In this document: positions 33,964 to 43,805 of the stretch, in pieces
Layout: every line of letters begins with the position of its first letter
How positions within the stretch are numbered: the first letter of the stretch is position 1
NCBI GenBank assembly: GCA_015231825.1
Contig: JADGAV010000007.1
Coordinates: forward strand, 126,639-190,638
From: SAR324 cluster bacterium
Lineage (GTDB): Bacteria > SAR324 > NAC60-12
Direction: 5' to 3'
Length of the DNA stretch: 64,000 bases
Notes under the pieces: model-generated
What the model was told of the DNA's origin: nothing
Databases searched by the model: none
What the model saw: the letters and a program-made list of their open reading frames with translations, nothing else
Translations under genes and position numbers: made by a program

Positions 33964-34848
33964 TTATGAAATATTATTTTTGATAAATGTTGCCAGTTCC
34001 GCGCCGATGCTGTCCGGGGAATCTTCCTGAACAAAATGAATCCCATTGACGGTGACTTCTTTCTGGTTTGGCCATTGGCGGCAGATTTCGCGGGCACGTC
34101 CAATCAGAATGGACCCGGGTTCGGCATTGACAAAAAGTTTGGGAACCAGGCACTTTGCCAACCATTCTCCATAATCATTGACAATCTTGACAAGTTCCTC
34201 CGGTTCTCCTCCAATGGGAATCTGCCTGGGCCAGGTCAGGGTGGGACGACGATCTTCACCAGCACTTATAAATGGGCGCCGGTAAACTGCCATTTCTTCT
34301 TCACTCATTTGTCGGAGCACGGAATTGGGCAGCACCCGTTCCACGAAAACATTTTTCTCGAGCACCATACTTTCCCCGGCAGCAGAGCGGAAGCCTTGAA
34401 AGACCTTTTGGGCATTTTCAGGCCAGTCAGTCCATTCCAGGGGGGAGACGATCGCTTCCATATAGGCAATTCCGTTGACCCGATCACGATGCCGATTCGC
34501 CCAGTCAAAGCCAAGAGCGGAGCCCCAGTCATGGACCACTAAAATCACGTTTTTCGTCACACCAAGATCTTCGAGCAGGGCATCAAGAAAGTTTCGGTGC
34601 TGCTTAAAGGTGTAGGATTCCGGCCCGCTCGGATCTAACTTTTCTGAATCACCCATCCCAATCAGATCGGGTGCAATGCATCGTCCCAGCGAAGTGGTGT
34701 AGGGGATGATGTTGCGCCACAGGTAGGAAGATGTTGGGTTGCCGTGCAGAAAAACGATCGGATCTCCTGTGCCTTCCTCGACATAACTCATCGAATGACC
34801 CAGTACCTGTGCCTTCTTCTTGGAATAACGCTCTTCTGCAGAAATCAT
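33964..34848 (-). CDS. Haloalkane dehalogenase-like alpha/beta hydrolase (HLD-II type)
   Basis: A 294-residue alpha/beta-hydrolase carrying the full HLD-II catalytic pattern: the halide-binding Asn37 in [15 protein letters not shown], the nucleophile Asp107 and halide-binding Trp108 in [11 protein letters not shown], the acid Glu131 in YMEAIVSP, and the base His271 in [11 protein letters not shown]. These match LinB/DhaA spacing closely. Such enzymes hydrolyse C-halogen bonds of haloalkanes. Renilla-luciferase-like proteins share the same triad, so the substrate is not proven. No signal peptide is present. Downstream lies a STAS gene. Confidence 0.85.
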   Translation of the reverse strand: MISAEERYSKKKAQVLGHSMSYVEEGTGDPIVFLHGNPTSSYLWRNIIPYTTSLGRCIAPDLIGMGDSEKLDPSGPESYTFKQHRNFLDALLEDLGVTKNVILVVHDWGSALGFDWANRHRDRVNGIAYMEAIVSPLEWTDWPENAQKVFQGFRSAAGESMVLEKNVFVERVLPNSVLRQMSEEEMAVYRRPFISAGEDRRPTLTWPRQIPIGGEPEELVKIVNDYGEWLAKCLVPKLFVNAEPGSILIGRAREICRQWPNQKEVTVNGIHFVQEDSPDSIGAELATFIKNNIS

Positions 34849-35097
34849 CGAGTCCTCATTTCACCAGGTTATGACAAATGAATTAGAGAAAGTTATCCTA
34901 CCTGATCTCCATTTTCCAGGTATTTGTGAATATAGGAAAACACCAAAATGGAAGACCTGCCAACAAAATCAGAAGCAGAGAATCAACCCGCCGTTCGGAT
35001 TGAGCAATTTCCTGAAATTTAACCGCTTTCAGAAAATTGCAGTCGGCAACAAAAAAAATTAATTTGTTCAATTTACAGTTTTTTTTAAGAGTGCCAT

Positions 35098-37326
35098 TCA
35101 AATGAATTTATGCTTCGAAACGGGCAGTTCATAGATCCGCTTTCCGGTGAGATTGAAAATCCCATTGCAGAGCGCAGGCGCCACAGGAGGAACTCCGGGC
35201 TCACCAATACCGGTGGGAATTTCATCGCTGTCTATCAAAGTGATATCCACCCGGGGCATTTCATTGATGCGCAAGACAGGATAGTCATTGAAATTGCTTT
35301 GCTGGACCTCGCCGTTTTCAACGGTGATCGAACCATACAATGCTGCCGTCAAACCAAAAACAATTCCTCCTTCGACCTGGGCTTTGACATAACTGGGATT
35401 GACCACGGTGCCGACATCTACCGCGGCAGTTACTTTGTGAACTTTGACGCTTCCGCGATCTATGGAAACATCCATCACCATTGCAACATAGGAATTGAAT
35501 GATTTATGGGCCGCAAATCCCAGGGCATGCCCTTCCGGCATTTTTTGTCCCCAGGCTCCCTGTTCTGCCGCAACTTGAATAACGTTGCTCAGCCTTCCCG
35601 TTTTGAAGGGATAGTTTAAGTATGCTGCAGCAGGATTGTATTCATCCCAGTTGTGATATATCAGTTCGCGGGAAGGACCCAACAGAGAGAGCCGGAATTC
35701 CACCGGATTGACATTGGCGGCGTGTGCTACTTCATCAATAAAATTATTCAGACTCCAGCCATGAAAAGTGTGACACACGGAGCGGAGAAATCCTATTCTG
35801 ACATCTGATTTTATCCCATGAGATTCTATCTGGACATTGTCAATCCGATAAGGCATCTCGACCAGACCCATTCCCATTTCTGCAGGAATCGGGTCCACTG
35901 CGCCCGGGACATAAGTTGAAAGGATCGTATGAAAAACACTGGTCGCCTTAATTCCGGTCGGATAACCATATTTATCCAAAGCCGCTTCATATTTTTGCAT
36001 GCTGGCGGGTCGATAAAAGCCGTGCCTGATTTCATCCTCCCGGGTCCAGGTCACTTTGACCGGTTTTTTGATTGCTTTCGAAACTTCAACCGCCTCCATA
36101 CAATAGTCAGGCACCCCTTTTCTTCCAAACGCTCCTCCAACGAGAGTGGTGTTGACTTTTACTTTTTCAAATGCCTTTTCCGGCTCGTGGCCAAGCTGTC
36201 CTGCCACGGCTATCGTATCAAATTGAGGGTCTTGGGTAGGAACCCAAAGTTCAGCAGAATCTCCATTGACAGAAGCCGTGGCCACCATCGGTTCCAGAGG
36301 AGCGTGCGCCAGATAAGGGGAATAGTAAGACGAAGAAATCACTTGCTCTGCATTCTTCCTGGCGATCTCAAAACTGCCTTCAGAGCGTTCTACTTTCCCC
36401 GCCTTGTCCGCCAGTTCACGAAGCTGGATCCGATACGCCTTGTCAGATTCAAGAGATTCTGATTCACTTTCCCATTGAGCATTTAACGCTTTTCTCCCTT
36501 TTATGGCAGCCCAATTGTTGCTCGCAAGCACGGCAACAGCATTATTCGTCATCCAGCCGTTGCCCTGAATCTCTACAACGTCGACGACCCCCTTCACCGC
36601 CAAAGCATTTTGTTTATCATATGATAATATTTTTCCGGTGAGCGTCGGACTTCGCTCGAGGCTCGCATGGAGCATACCCGGCACTTCCACGTCCATTCCA
36701 TAAACCGCGGATCCCTGCACAATATCAGCTGAATCAACGGACATGATTCTTTTTCCAATATAATTGAAATCCTCCCTTTTCTTCAATTTGGGATTTTTCG
36801 GCACCGGCAATGATCTGGCGACATTGACCAGCCGCCCATAGGCGATCCCCTTTCCACTTTTTTCATGGTAGACTGCGCCCTCTTTGGCAGCGAGTTCCGC
36901 CACAGGGACATCCCAGATTTTCGCCGCAGCGGCAATCAGCATTTCTTTTGCAGCGGCTCCTGCCTGTCTGAAAGGAGTGTAGCGCATTTTGATACTGAAA
37001 CTGCCGACCGTTCTTTGATCCCCATAGTCAGGATGACCAGGAGCTTGAAAGTACCGGATGTTTTTCCATTCCGCTTCCAGTTCATCTGCCAGAATTTGGA
37101 TCAAACCCGTCATCGATCCCTGCCCCATTTCCTGATGAGGAATCACCAGGACGATGATTCCCGATTCTTCAATGCTGATAAAAGCACTTGGGGCCAGTGC
37201 TTTTCCTGTTTCCGAGGCAACGGCATTTGATCCCGGTACACTGATCCCAAGAAGCAGGCTGGATGCCGTGATTCCGGCGCTGCCTTTCAGAAATCCGCGA
37301 CGAGTAATTTTGGTGATTTTACTCAT
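35098..37326 (-). CDS. iorB: Molybdenum hydroxylase large subunit (IorB-like, xanthine oxidase family), Tat-exported
   Basis: A 742-residue protein with a Tat signal ([20 protein letters not shown] at about residues 8-27, twin Arg then hydrophobic core). It has the molybdopterin-cytosine-dinucleotide-binding fold of isoquinoline 1-oxidoreductase/aldehyde-dehydrogenase large subunits: [27 protein letters not shown], and AGIG-like [14 protein letters not shown] near the C-terminus with the catalytic Glu in GEPG. The ATG at 37326 overlaps the small-subunit stop by 4 nt; a longer frame to 37395 is not favoured. It hydroxylates an N-heterocycle or aldehyde in the periplasm; the substrate is unknown. 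Confidence 0.88.
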   Translation of the reverse strand: MSKITKITRRGFLKGSAGITASSLLLGISVPGSNAVASETGKALAPSAFISIEESGIIVLVIPHQEMGQGSMTGLIQILADELEAEWKNIRYFQAPGHPDYGDQRTVGSFSIKMRYTPFRQAGAAAKEMLIAAAAKIWDVPVAELAAKEGAVYHEKSGKGIAYGRLVNVARSLPVPKNPKLKKREDFNYIGKRIMSVDSADIVQGSAVYGMDVEVPGMLHASLERSPTLTGKILSYDKQNALAVKGVVDVVEIQGNGWMTNNAVAVLASNNWAAIKGRKALNAQWESESESLESDKAYRIQLRELADKAGKVERSEGSFEIARKNAEQVISSSYYSPYLAHAPLEPMVATASVNGDSAELWVPTQDPQFDTIAVAGQLGHEPEKAFEKVKVNTTLVGGAFGRKGVPDYCMEAVEVSKAIKKPVKVTWTREDEIRHGFYRPASMQKYEAALDKYGYPTGIKATSVFHTILSTYVPGAVDPIPAEMGMGLVEMPYRIDNVQIESHGIKSDVRIGFLRSVCHTFHGWSLNNFIDEVAHAANVNPVEFRLSLLGPSRELIYHNWDEYNPAAAYLNYPFKTGRLSNVIQVAAEQGAWGQKMPEGHALGFAAHKSFNSYVAMVMDVSIDRGSVKVHKVTAAVDVGTVVNPSYVKAQVEGGIVFGLTAALYGSITVENGEVQQSNFNDYPVLRINEMPRVDITLIDSDEIPTGIGEPGVPPVAPALCNGIFNLTGKRIYELPVSKHKFI

Positions 37327-37793
37327 GCTCCCTCCAATATTTCCGCCGCACGGTGAATGGCTGTTCTTATTCGTTGATAAGTTCCGCAGCGACAAATATT
37401 TCCCTTCATCGCTTCGTCAATATCTGCATCACTCGGTTTTTTGTTCCTCCTCAGCAAAGCTGCAGCGCTCATGATCTGTCCGGCCTGGCAGTATCCGCAT
37501 TGAGGGACATGTTCTTCCATCCATGCCTGCTGAACGGCAAGACTTCCTTCCCCCGACAGGCCCTCGATCGTGATGATTGCATGACCCTTTCCCATGGCAG
37601 CAGAAATTGGAGTGATGCAGGAACGGATTGGTTCTCCGTCAAGATGCACCGTACAGGCTCCGCAGAGTCCCATTCCGCACCCGAATTTGCTTCCCTTCAA
37701 TCCAACAATATCGCGCAAGGCCCAAAGAATGGGAGTATCGTCATCCGCATCAATTTCATATTGCCTTCCATTTATTCGCAAAGATTTTGCCAT
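37323..37793 (-). CDS. iorA: [2Fe-2S] small subunit of molybdenum hydroxylase (IorA/CoxS-like)
   Basis: A 156-residue protein with two [2Fe-2S] clusters. The plant-ferredoxin-type N-terminal site is Cys39, Cys44, Cys47 and Cys59 ([15 protein letters not shown]). The second helical site is Cys99, Cys102, Cys134 and Cys136 (CGYCQAG and [10 protein letters not shown]). It relays electrons from the Mo centre in the large subunit, with which it overlaps by 4 nt. No FAD subunit is present, as in IorAB-type enzymes that pass electrons to a cytochrome or membrane carrier. Confidence 0.93.
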   Translation of the reverse strand: MAKSLRINGRQYEIDADDDTPILWALRDIVGLKGSKFGCGMGLCGACTVHLDGEPIRSCITPISAAMGKGHAIITIEGLSGEGSLAVQQAWMEEHVPQCGYCQAGQIMSAAALLRRNKKPSDADIDEAMKGNICRCGTYQRIRTAIHRAAEILEGA

Positions 37794-38093
37794 AAGACCT
37801 TTTGGGTTTCAAATGATTAACAGGAATTCGGGAATTTCTGCAAAAATTAACGTTTCTCCTCCATGTTTCACCCTTTACCGGGGAAAATTTACCGCTTAAG
37901 CATAAAATCTTTCAAAGGTCGAAATCATCACAAAAATACTTCTTTAAGTCAAATAATTATTCTCACGGAGAATGAACGCATATTCAGGGAAAAGACAACC
38001 CCCCGGAGTATCAAAAAATCCACATAAATTTTAAACCATGCTATTATCCAACTTTCGGGTACTGACTGATTATTCTCGTTTTCAAAAACTACG
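37794..38093. other. Divergent intergenic region iorA / rlmN
   Basis: 300 nt, AT-rich, with no ORF that I can support. It must hold the promoters of both divergent genes. No clear operator, riboswitch or repeat was seen. Confidence 0.4.
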
Positions 38094-39170
38094 ATGAGCA
38101 ATTTAAAGAATATCAAAGACTTTCCACTTCCTGATCTGACGGACTGGTTTGTCACTCATGAAGAAAAGCCGTTTCGGGCCAAACAGGTTTTCAACTGGCT
38201 CTATCAAAAGCGTGTTGAAGAGTTTGGGGAAATGAAAAACATGTCGAAAGCTTTGCGACAGAAACTTCAGCAACATTTTTTTATTAGCGACTTGACCCGC
38301 GCCCGGGAAGCACGATCAAAAGATGGCTCCATCAAATATGTCTTTGAATTGAGAGATGGAAAACGAGTTGAATCCGTGCTAATGCCGCACCGAGATCACT
38401 ACACAGTCTGTGTTTCCTCTCAGGTTGGCTGTGCTATGGGTTGTGATTTCTGCATGACCGCCAAAATGGGACTGATCCGCAATCTCACACCAGGAGAAAT
38501 TCTGGATCAGATTTTGGAAATGTGGAAAGACTTGCCTCAAGGAGAAGTGATCAGGAACGTCGTCTTTATGGGGATGGGAGAACCCTTTCACAACTATGAC
38601 AATCTGATGCGTACTCTCGAAATCATGCTCGAAGATGTCGGCTTTAACTTTTCGTCAAGACGAATCACGGTTTCAACTTCAGGGCTGGTTCCTCAAATTA
38701 TTCGATTTGGAAAGGAAACTGTCAAAGCCAATCTGGCGATTTCTCTGAATGGGGTCAATGATGGCGTGAGGACTCAATTGATGCCCATCAACAAGGCCTA
38801 TGATCTTGAGAAACTGATTGCAAGCTGCCAGGCATACCCGCTCGAATCGAGGAAACGAATCACCTTTGAGTATATTCTCATGCGGGATGTGACCGACGCG
38901 CTCGATGATGCCAAACGGCTGATCAAAATTCTACATGGATTGAAATTCAAAATCAATCTCATCCCCTACAATGATTCCCCCGGGAGCAAATACAAAAGGC
39001 CCTCCTGGGACCGGATCCAGCAATTTCAGAACTATCTACTCGAGCATGGGGTTACCGCCACGCTCCGCATTTCCAAAGGACAGGATATTCAGGGGGCTTG
39101 TGGGCAACTGATAACCGGAACAAAAATTGATCCGGAAAAAACCCTCCCCGCTGCAATTCCATCCCCCTAG
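38094..39170 (+). CDS. rlmN: 23S rRNA/tRNA adenine C2-methyltransferase RlmN (radical SAM)
   Basis: A 358-residue radical SAM enzyme. The 4Fe-4S motif CxxxCxxC is Cys113-Cys117-Cys120 in VGCAMGCDFCMT. The methylated catalytic Cys336 is in QGACGQL near the C-terminus. Other family features are PFRAKQVFNWLYQKR and VFMGMGEPFHNYDN. It methylates A2503 of 23S rRNA and A37 of some tRNAs. The length is usual for RlmN. It appears monocistronic. Confidence 0.96.
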   Translation: MSNLKNIKDFPLPDLTDWFVTHEEKPFRAKQVFNWLYQKRVEEFGEMKNMSKALRQKLQQHFFISDLTRAREARSKDGSIKYVFELRDGKRVESVLMPHRDHYTVCVSSQVGCAMGCDFCMTAKMGLIRNLTPGEILDQILEMWKDLPQGEVIRNVVFMGMGEPFHNYDNLMRTLEIMLEDVGFNFSSRRITVSTSGLVPQIIRFGKETVKANLAISLNGVNDGVRTQLMPINKAYDLEKLIASCQAYPLESRKRITFEYILMRDVTDALDDAKRLIKILHGLKFKINLIPYNDSPGSKYKRPSWDRIQQFQNYLLEHGVTATLRISKGQDIQGACGQLITGTKIDPEKTLPAAIPSP

Positions 39171-39499
39171 TCCAGTATTCCGCGAACTTTGTTTTTATTG
39201 CGCGTCCTCGCTGAAAAAACGGGATGCGGGCAAGTGCCCGGGCGCAGTGACCCTCACCCAACGAAATAGCAGAATACAGTCCTTGCTGGCCCTTTTTTAC
39301 AGGCATCCATTCAATCCCCGCAAAATAGGAATCGAGAGCTGACAGGACTCCAAAACGTCTAACCGCTTCTATGGCGTCAACGCTTTCTGAGATCCGCACT
39401 CTCAATGATACATTTTGTTACAAAGCGTTACGCTTTGGCAAAGATTTTAAATGAAAAAGAATGTAATTTGGGGAAAGTTGATCTGACAATCTTTAATTC
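39171..39499. other. Intergenic region with a GC-rich block; possible repeat element
   Basis: 329 nt between rlmN and the lipoprotein gene. The first about 230 nt are richer in GC than neighbouring intergenic DNA and hold an imperfect palindrome, GGGCAAGTGCCCGGGCGC, near 39227. A minus-strand frame (about 39405 to 39171) is open and continues into rlmN. I cannot support it as a gene. The composition suggests a dispersed repeat or the remnant of a mobile segment. Confidence 0.35.
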
Positions 39500-40309
39500 A
39501 TGCAGGAGCAGCAAATGCTAAGGAGTGGGAAAAGACGAAACTTTAAACTGGATTGGAGCCGTGGACTGCCAGCCATATTCTGCCTCTTGATTTTTATGGG
39601 ATGCCAGCAAAAAACAAATCAGGTCCCCGATATTGAGAGCCGTCTCAACCCCAATCGGAGCAGGGATTATGTCGTTTTGCTGCACGGGATGTGGCGAAGT
39701 TCTCACGCAATGGACCCTCTGGAGAACTACCTGGAGGACAAAGATTATCAGGTGATCAACCTCAGCTATCCCTCAACAGAATTTCCGATTGAAACGCTCG
39801 TTGAACGTTACCTGCATCCCGCGGTGGCTCTTCTTCAGACAGGACCTTTACAAAAAATTCATTTTGTTTCCCATTCCATGGGAGGGATTTTGGTGCGGTA
39901 TTATTTGAAGCACTATGATGTTCCTGCTCTCGGTCGGGTTGTCATGCTGAGTCCTCCCAATCAGGGTACACCGTTGGCCGATTTAGCACGAGGCACCGAT
40001 TGGTATCATGACATCACAGGCCCTTCCGGCAAACAGCTCGGCACAGAAGAGCAAAGTTTGGTCAAAACATTGGGACCGGTTGATTTTGAACTCGGAGTGA
40101 TTGCCGGAACCGGATCCAATTGGACCACATCCTGGCTGATCCCCGGTTTGGATGACGGTGTCGTCTCCGTCGAAAATACAAAGGTTCAGGGAATGCAGGA
40201 TTTCATCGCGGTGGCAGAAAAACACTATCGGCTCCGTAGAGAAGCACAAGTGCTGCAGCAGGTGGCTTTTTTTCTGGAAAACGGGAGATTTCTTCACAGA
40301 TCCGCATGA
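39500..40309 (+). CDS. Alpha/beta-hydrolase lipoprotein (PGAP1/lipase-like)
   Basis: A 269-residue protein with a lipoprotein signal: hydrophobic PAIFCLLIF then lipobox MGC (lipidated Cys about 35). The hydrolase core starts VVLLHGMWRSSHAM. It has the nucleophile elbow FVSHSMGGILVRYYL (Ser about 120), VVMLSPPNQGTPLADL, and a late GLDDGVVSVE acid loop as in triacylglycerol lipase/PGAP1-like proteins. The catalytic His is probably in AEKHYRLRR. It likely acts on esters in the envelope. It converges with the YciH gene. Confidence 0.75.
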   Translation: MQEQQMLRSGKRRNFKLDWSRGLPAIFCLLIFMGCQQKTNQVPDIESRLNPNRSRDYVVLLHGMWRSSHAMDPLENYLEDKDYQVINLSYPSTEFPIETLVERYLHPAVALLQTGPLQKIHFVSHSMGGILVRYYLKHYDVPALGRVVMLSPPNQGTPLADLARGTDWYHDITGPSGKQLGTEEQSLVKTLGPVDFELGVIAGTGSNWTTSWLIPGLDDGVVSVENTKVQGMQDFIAVAEKHYRLRREAQVLQQVAFFLENGRFLHRSA

Positions 40310-40317
40310 CAGGGAAC

Positions 40318-40683
40318 TTATCCTCCCGATCGTTTAACGTTAAACCCCTGTGTTTTTAGTTCTTCAATCAAAAATTCCCGGTGCTCTCCCTGAATTTCAA
40401 TCACACCGTTTTTCAATGTTCCTCCCGTTCCGCATTTCTGTTTGAACAGTTTTGCCAGTTTACGCAACCCGTCGTCATCCAGGGGAAGCCCTGTGATTAG
40501 AGTCACACCTTTTCCTTTACGTCCTTTGCTTTCCCGACCGACCCTGACGATTCCATCGCCTTTGGGAGACACTTTTTTTGAACGGCATTTGCATTGAGAT
40601 TTTGCATTACCACACAGGGGACACATCCTGCCGTGTTCACTGGAGTAGACGGTTTGAAAGTCTTCATTTTCTTTTGAATTCAT
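40318..40683 (-). CDS. yciH: SUI1/YciH family translation initiation factor-like protein
   Basis: A 121-residue protein. Its SUI1/eIF1-like domain (about residues 45-121) includes VTLITGLPLDDDGLRKLAKLF, KQKCGTGGTLKNGVIEIQG and a terminal EELKTQGFNVKRSGG. The N-terminus carries a small Cys cluster (CPLCGNAKSQCKC, about residues 21-33) that could bind zinc. YciH homologues can influence start-codon fidelity, but the physiological role in bacteria is unclear. The gene is 21 nt downstream of fdhD. Confidence 0.92.
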   Translation of the reverse strand: MNSKENEDFQTVYSSEHGRMCPLCGNAKSQCKCRSKKVSPKGDGIVRVGRESKGRKGKGVTLITGLPLDDDGLRKLAKLFKQKCGTGGTLKNGVIEIQGEHREFLIEELKTQGFNVKRSGG

Positions 40684-40704
40684 AGGAACTGCTTTGCAAA
40701 CGAT

Positions 40705-41568
40705 TCAAAATGGTGAATTGGGGGAGGCCGCTTCCAGATCGGCAATTTTTCGAGTTTGCAGCACATTTTGGGGATTGGAATAAACCGTCGCCCGATTTCC
40801 ACGACAAAAACCAAACAAAGTCATTCCCAACCTTTCTGCCAGCTGAACTGCCAGCGTCGATGGCGCGGAAACAGCCAAAAGGAAAGGGATCCCTGCCCGG
40901 TATGTTTTCGAGACGATTTCGTATGAAATTCTCCCACTGACCAACATGAATTCCGCCTTTGGAATGTCTCCCGTTTCCAACAGTCCGCCAATTACCTTAT
41001 CCACCGCATTGTGCCGGCCAATATCTTCGAAAATCGCCAGCAGCTTACCTGCATTATCAAAAGCCGCGGCTGCATGGGACCCGCCTGAATACTGAAAAGT
41101 CTTTTGCCGCTGCTTCATCTTGTCGTACATACTCTCAATATTTCCTGTGTCAAGCAATCCGGCAGGGGTCAACCCTTCTCCTTCAATTGCAATTGCGCTC
41201 AACTCCGTTTTTCCGCAGAGTCCACAGGATGCACTGGAGACCATCGTCCTGTTATTTGACAGCTGTTTTTTATCTCGCCCGCTGAAAGACAGCCATACAT
41301 TGACCGTTTCCGTGATCCCGGTCTCGGGATTTTCTTCTTCATGGAAATTCTTCATATCTTCGGGGCCAGCCAGAATTCCCTCTGTATAAAGCAAGCCTCC
41401 GACCAGAACACGGTCGTCGCCCGGGGTCCGCATCGTCACAGTATAGGGAATCGAGTTGATCGTAATCTGCAAAGCAGCTTCTACTGCCAAATAATCGTCA
41501 ACCGGTACAACCTGATTATCCTGAATTTTTGTTCCGGAAAATTTATTGAATTTCTCTGATCTCGACAT
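40705..41568 (-). CDS. fdhD: Formate dehydrogenase accessory sulfurtransferase FdhD
   Basis: A 287-residue FdhD. The active-site CxxC is Cys115-Cys118 in SSASCGLCGK. Other conserved parts are RTPGDDRVLVGGLLYTEGI, GGSHAAAAF, EDIGRHNAVDKVIG and SGRISYEIVSKTYRAGIPFL. In known systems it moves sulfur from IscS to the Mo-bisMGD cofactor to activate formate dehydrogenase. No fdh gene is in the window. moeA lies about 740 nt upstream of it on the same strand. Confidence 0.95.
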   Translation of the reverse strand: MSRSEKFNKFSGTKIQDNQVVPVDDYLAVEAALQITINSIPYTVTMRTPGDDRVLVGGLLYTEGILAGPEDMKNFHEEENPETGITETVNVWLSFSGRDKKQLSNNRTMVSSASCGLCGKTELSAIAIEGEGLTPAGLLDTGNIESMYDKMKQRQKTFQYSGGSHAAAAFDNAGKLLAIFEDIGRHNAVDKVIGGLLETGDIPKAEFMLVSGRISYEIVSKTYRAGIPFLLAVSAPSTLAVQLAERLGMTLFGFCRGNRATVYSNPQNVLQTRKIADLEAASPNSPF

Positions 41569-41656
41569 TCCAGGTTCCAGGGAAAATGGGAAATTGCAGC
41601 AATGGGAATTCCGGCTTGAATTTACTGAAAATTTTTAAAACTAGCAAACAGATCTT

Positions 41657-42205
41657 TTAAAGAGAAAGCAGGATCTCTTCAGTATTTTTCAATTGGGCAT
41701 AGACCGGAAAAAGGGCAGCCATAAAAGCACCATGGACCTGTTCTGCAGCAATAGTTTTATTTTGATACTGCAGATCCCGGGTGGCACAGGCATCCCCGGC
41801 TACTGTGCATTTAAAGCCAAAATCAAATGCGGCTCTTGCAGTGGCATCGACACACATGTGGCTCATTGCTCCGCAGAGGACCAAATTTTCAATTTCGGCC
41901 TCACGCAGCTCTTCCAAAAGATTTGTATTCCTGAAACTGTTTGGAAAATTTTTTTTGATCACTTTCTCTGATTCCAGTGGCAGCACCGCTTCATTGAAAT
42001 CAACACCTGGCGTATCCGGGACAAAAAATGCTGCTCCTTCGTATTCAGAAAAGTGCTGGATGTGATAGAGTGCATATTTCTTTTCTCGAAAAGCCTTCAA
42101 CAGCTTTTTTGCATTTTTGGCCGCATCTTCGATGCCGGATAATTCCATTTTCCCGCCTGGAAAGTAATCTCTTTGCAGATCAATAATGATTAAGGCATTG
42201 CCCAT
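41657..42205 (-). CDS. Isochorismatase-like cysteine hydrolase
   Basis: A 182-residue protein with the catalytic set of the isochorismatase/nicotinamidase superfamily: Asp9 in LIIIDLQRDYFPGG, a Lys at 84/85 in VIKKNFPNSF, and Cys118 in GAMSHMCVDATARAAFDFG. The TRDL/AACATRDLQYQN-like tail also fits. Substrates in this superfamily include nicotinamide, isochorismate and ureidoacrylate, and the choice here is open. It appears monocistronic between moeA and fdhD. Confidence 0.88.
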   Translation of the reverse strand: MGNALIIIDLQRDYFPGGKMELSGIEDAAKNAKKLLKAFREKKYALYHIQHFSEYEGAAFFVPDTPGVDFNEAVLPLESEKVIKKNFPNSFRNTNLLEELREAEIENLVLCGAMSHMCVDATARAAFDFGFKCTVAGDACATRDLQYQNKTIAAEQVHGAFMAALFPVYAQLKNTEEILLSL

Positions 42206-42304
42206 TGTTTCTCCTGATTCTATGAAGTTACCGGGGTCAGTTTGTCTCGAAAAGAGACGTTAAAGGAATACAATAAATGAGTCAAGGTGAGTTCTCGCGA
42301 ATAT

Positions 42305-43567
42305 CTAATGTAGAAAATTGTCGTCAGAGCCAATCGATCTGACTGAAACAGATGTACCTTTTTCAAGCTCAGACTGAAATTCAGGAACTTCGATCAACGC
42401 ATTGGCCAGCAGTGCTGACGGATTTGTACCGCTGCTTTTGCTTCGCAGTGGAGTGACTTTGGCGAGACCTTCTGAATCGAAGCGAAGCCACCCAGGGACA
42501 AAATACCGCGGCCCGGTTCCTGCCCTGATATTGTCCGTTAAGCGAGCCTGAATGCAGGGGTGCTGCCATCTGGAACAGCCTGCTAGTTTCAGTAAAGCAG
42601 GCCGCATCAACAATTCGAAGGCTCCCCATGATGGGATAGGTGTCCCGGGAAGCCCGAAAAAAAGCGTGCTTCCCTTCGTTGCAAAAATAGTTGAAGGCCC
42701 CAAATTGATCTGGGTTCTTCTAAATTGGATAGCCGCACCCAGCCTTTCAAAAACCTCGCAGGCAAAATCAAAGTCTCCCCGTGAAGAACCGCCAAGTGTC
42801 ACGACGATGTCAGAGGTCAGTGAACTGGACTTGGATTCAGGAAGGCAGGGGCGCAAGAAGTCTTCAATCTGGTCGGGATCGTCTCGGGCAATTCCAAGTC
42901 GCCTGGAAATTCCGCCGTATTGGAGGATCGATCCTTCGAGTGCATAAAGATTGCTAACATGCAACTTCCCCGGTTTGAGAGGCTGTGTCAGCTCCAAAAG
43001 TTCGTCGCCGATGGCCAGCAGGGCCACTCGCGGCTGTTGATGAACCTGCAGACTTGAGATCCCCAGTTTCGCCAACATTCCCAAAGCTTGTGGGGTGACC
43101 CGATCACCGGAACGGAGAACCTGATCTCCTGATCTGAGATGCTGACCTTCTGCAATCACATTTTCTCCAGCTGTCAGGGGGGTTTCGAGGACAACGGTTC
43201 GTTCGTCCGGCATGCTCGTATCTTCCTGTTTGACAACCGCATCAGCACCTTCAGGCAGCAGAGCTCCGGTCATAATTCTCAGCGCAGTTCCCGGATCCAG
43301 CCTCTCTTGCGGAAGATGGCCCGCCCCCAGCACCCCTGAAACAGGCAAATCAATCGGACTACCCGGCGAAGCAGCTTGAGTGTCGAAGGCACGAAGACAA
43401 AATCCATCCATGGCCGATTTGGCTGCGGGCGGATCATTGTCAAGCGCGCAGACATCATCTGCCAGAACTCTCCCCATCGCTTCAAAGAAGGAAGCAATCT
43501 CAACAGGCAAGGGTCGACAGGAGGAGAGGACCTGGGCAAGAGATTCCTGATAAGTATTGATCTTCAT
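42305..43567 (-). CDS. moeA: Molybdopterin molybdenumtransferase MoeA
   Basis: A 420-residue MoeA from the ATG at 43567 (MKINTYQESLAQVL); the frame reaches a TTG at 43630. Diagnostic elements are DNDPPAAKSAMDGFCLRAFD, RIMTGALLPEGADAVVKQED, ALLAIGDELLEL, the MPT-binding VTLGGSSRGDFDF and LFFGLPGTPIPS. It inserts molybdate into adenylated molybdopterin. The usual GGVSVGD loop reads GGSSRGD. The molybdenum hydroxylase (35-38 kb) and fdhD nearby are possible beneficiaries. Confidence 0.94.
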   Translation of the reverse strand: MKINTYQESLAQVLSSCRPLPVEIASFFEAMGRVLADDVCALDNDPPAAKSAMDGFCLRAFDTQAASPGSPIDLPVSGVLGAGHLPQERLDPGTALRIMTGALLPEGADAVVKQEDTSMPDERTVVLETPLTAGENVIAEGQHLRSGDQVLRSGDRVTPQALGMLAKLGISSLQVHQQPRVALLAIGDELLELTQPLKPGKLHVSNLYALEGSILQYGGISRRLGIARDDPDQIEDFLRPCLPESKSSSLTSDIVVTLGGSSRGDFDFACEVFERLGAAIQFRRTQINLGPSTIFATKGSTLFFGLPGTPIPSWGAFELLMRPALLKLAGCSRWQHPCIQARLTDNIRAGTGPRYFVPGWLRFDSEGLAKVTPLRSKSSGTNPSALLANALIEVPEFQSELEKGTSVSVRSIGSDDNFLH

Positions 43568-43721
43568 GATTTTTTTGATTTTTATCGTCTGGATTTCCTC
43601 AGCAAGGGAATTGCTTTTTGAGATGCTCAATATTGCGATCCCGGGATTGTATCAAATACTATGCGCTTTGCAATGATCCCATTGAAAAATAGCTTAAAAA
43701 AGAAGATGTCTGGAGGGTACA

Positions 43722-43739
43722 CCCCCAATCAAATGGGGG
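43722..43739. other. Stem-loop (CCCCCA/TGGGGG)
   Basis: A perfect 6-bp inverted repeat with a 6-nt loop, lying 67 nt beyond the DUF1127 stop and upstream of moeA. No T-run follows on either strand, so it is not a standard intrinsic terminator. It could stop transcription poorly or stabilise the mRNA 3' end. Confidence 0.4.
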
Positions 43740-43805
43740 AATCGGGAAGAGGGGGATTTGCAAAGCGACAAGGAAATTTGCAGGAAACTCTGACTGATCC
43801 TGTCA

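Noticed and set aside
39052-39405. Minus-strand 117-residue ORF between rlmN and the lipoprotein gene
   Set aside because: It overlaps the 3' end of rlmN by about 120 nt and has no recognised domain. It is kept only as a composition anomaly.
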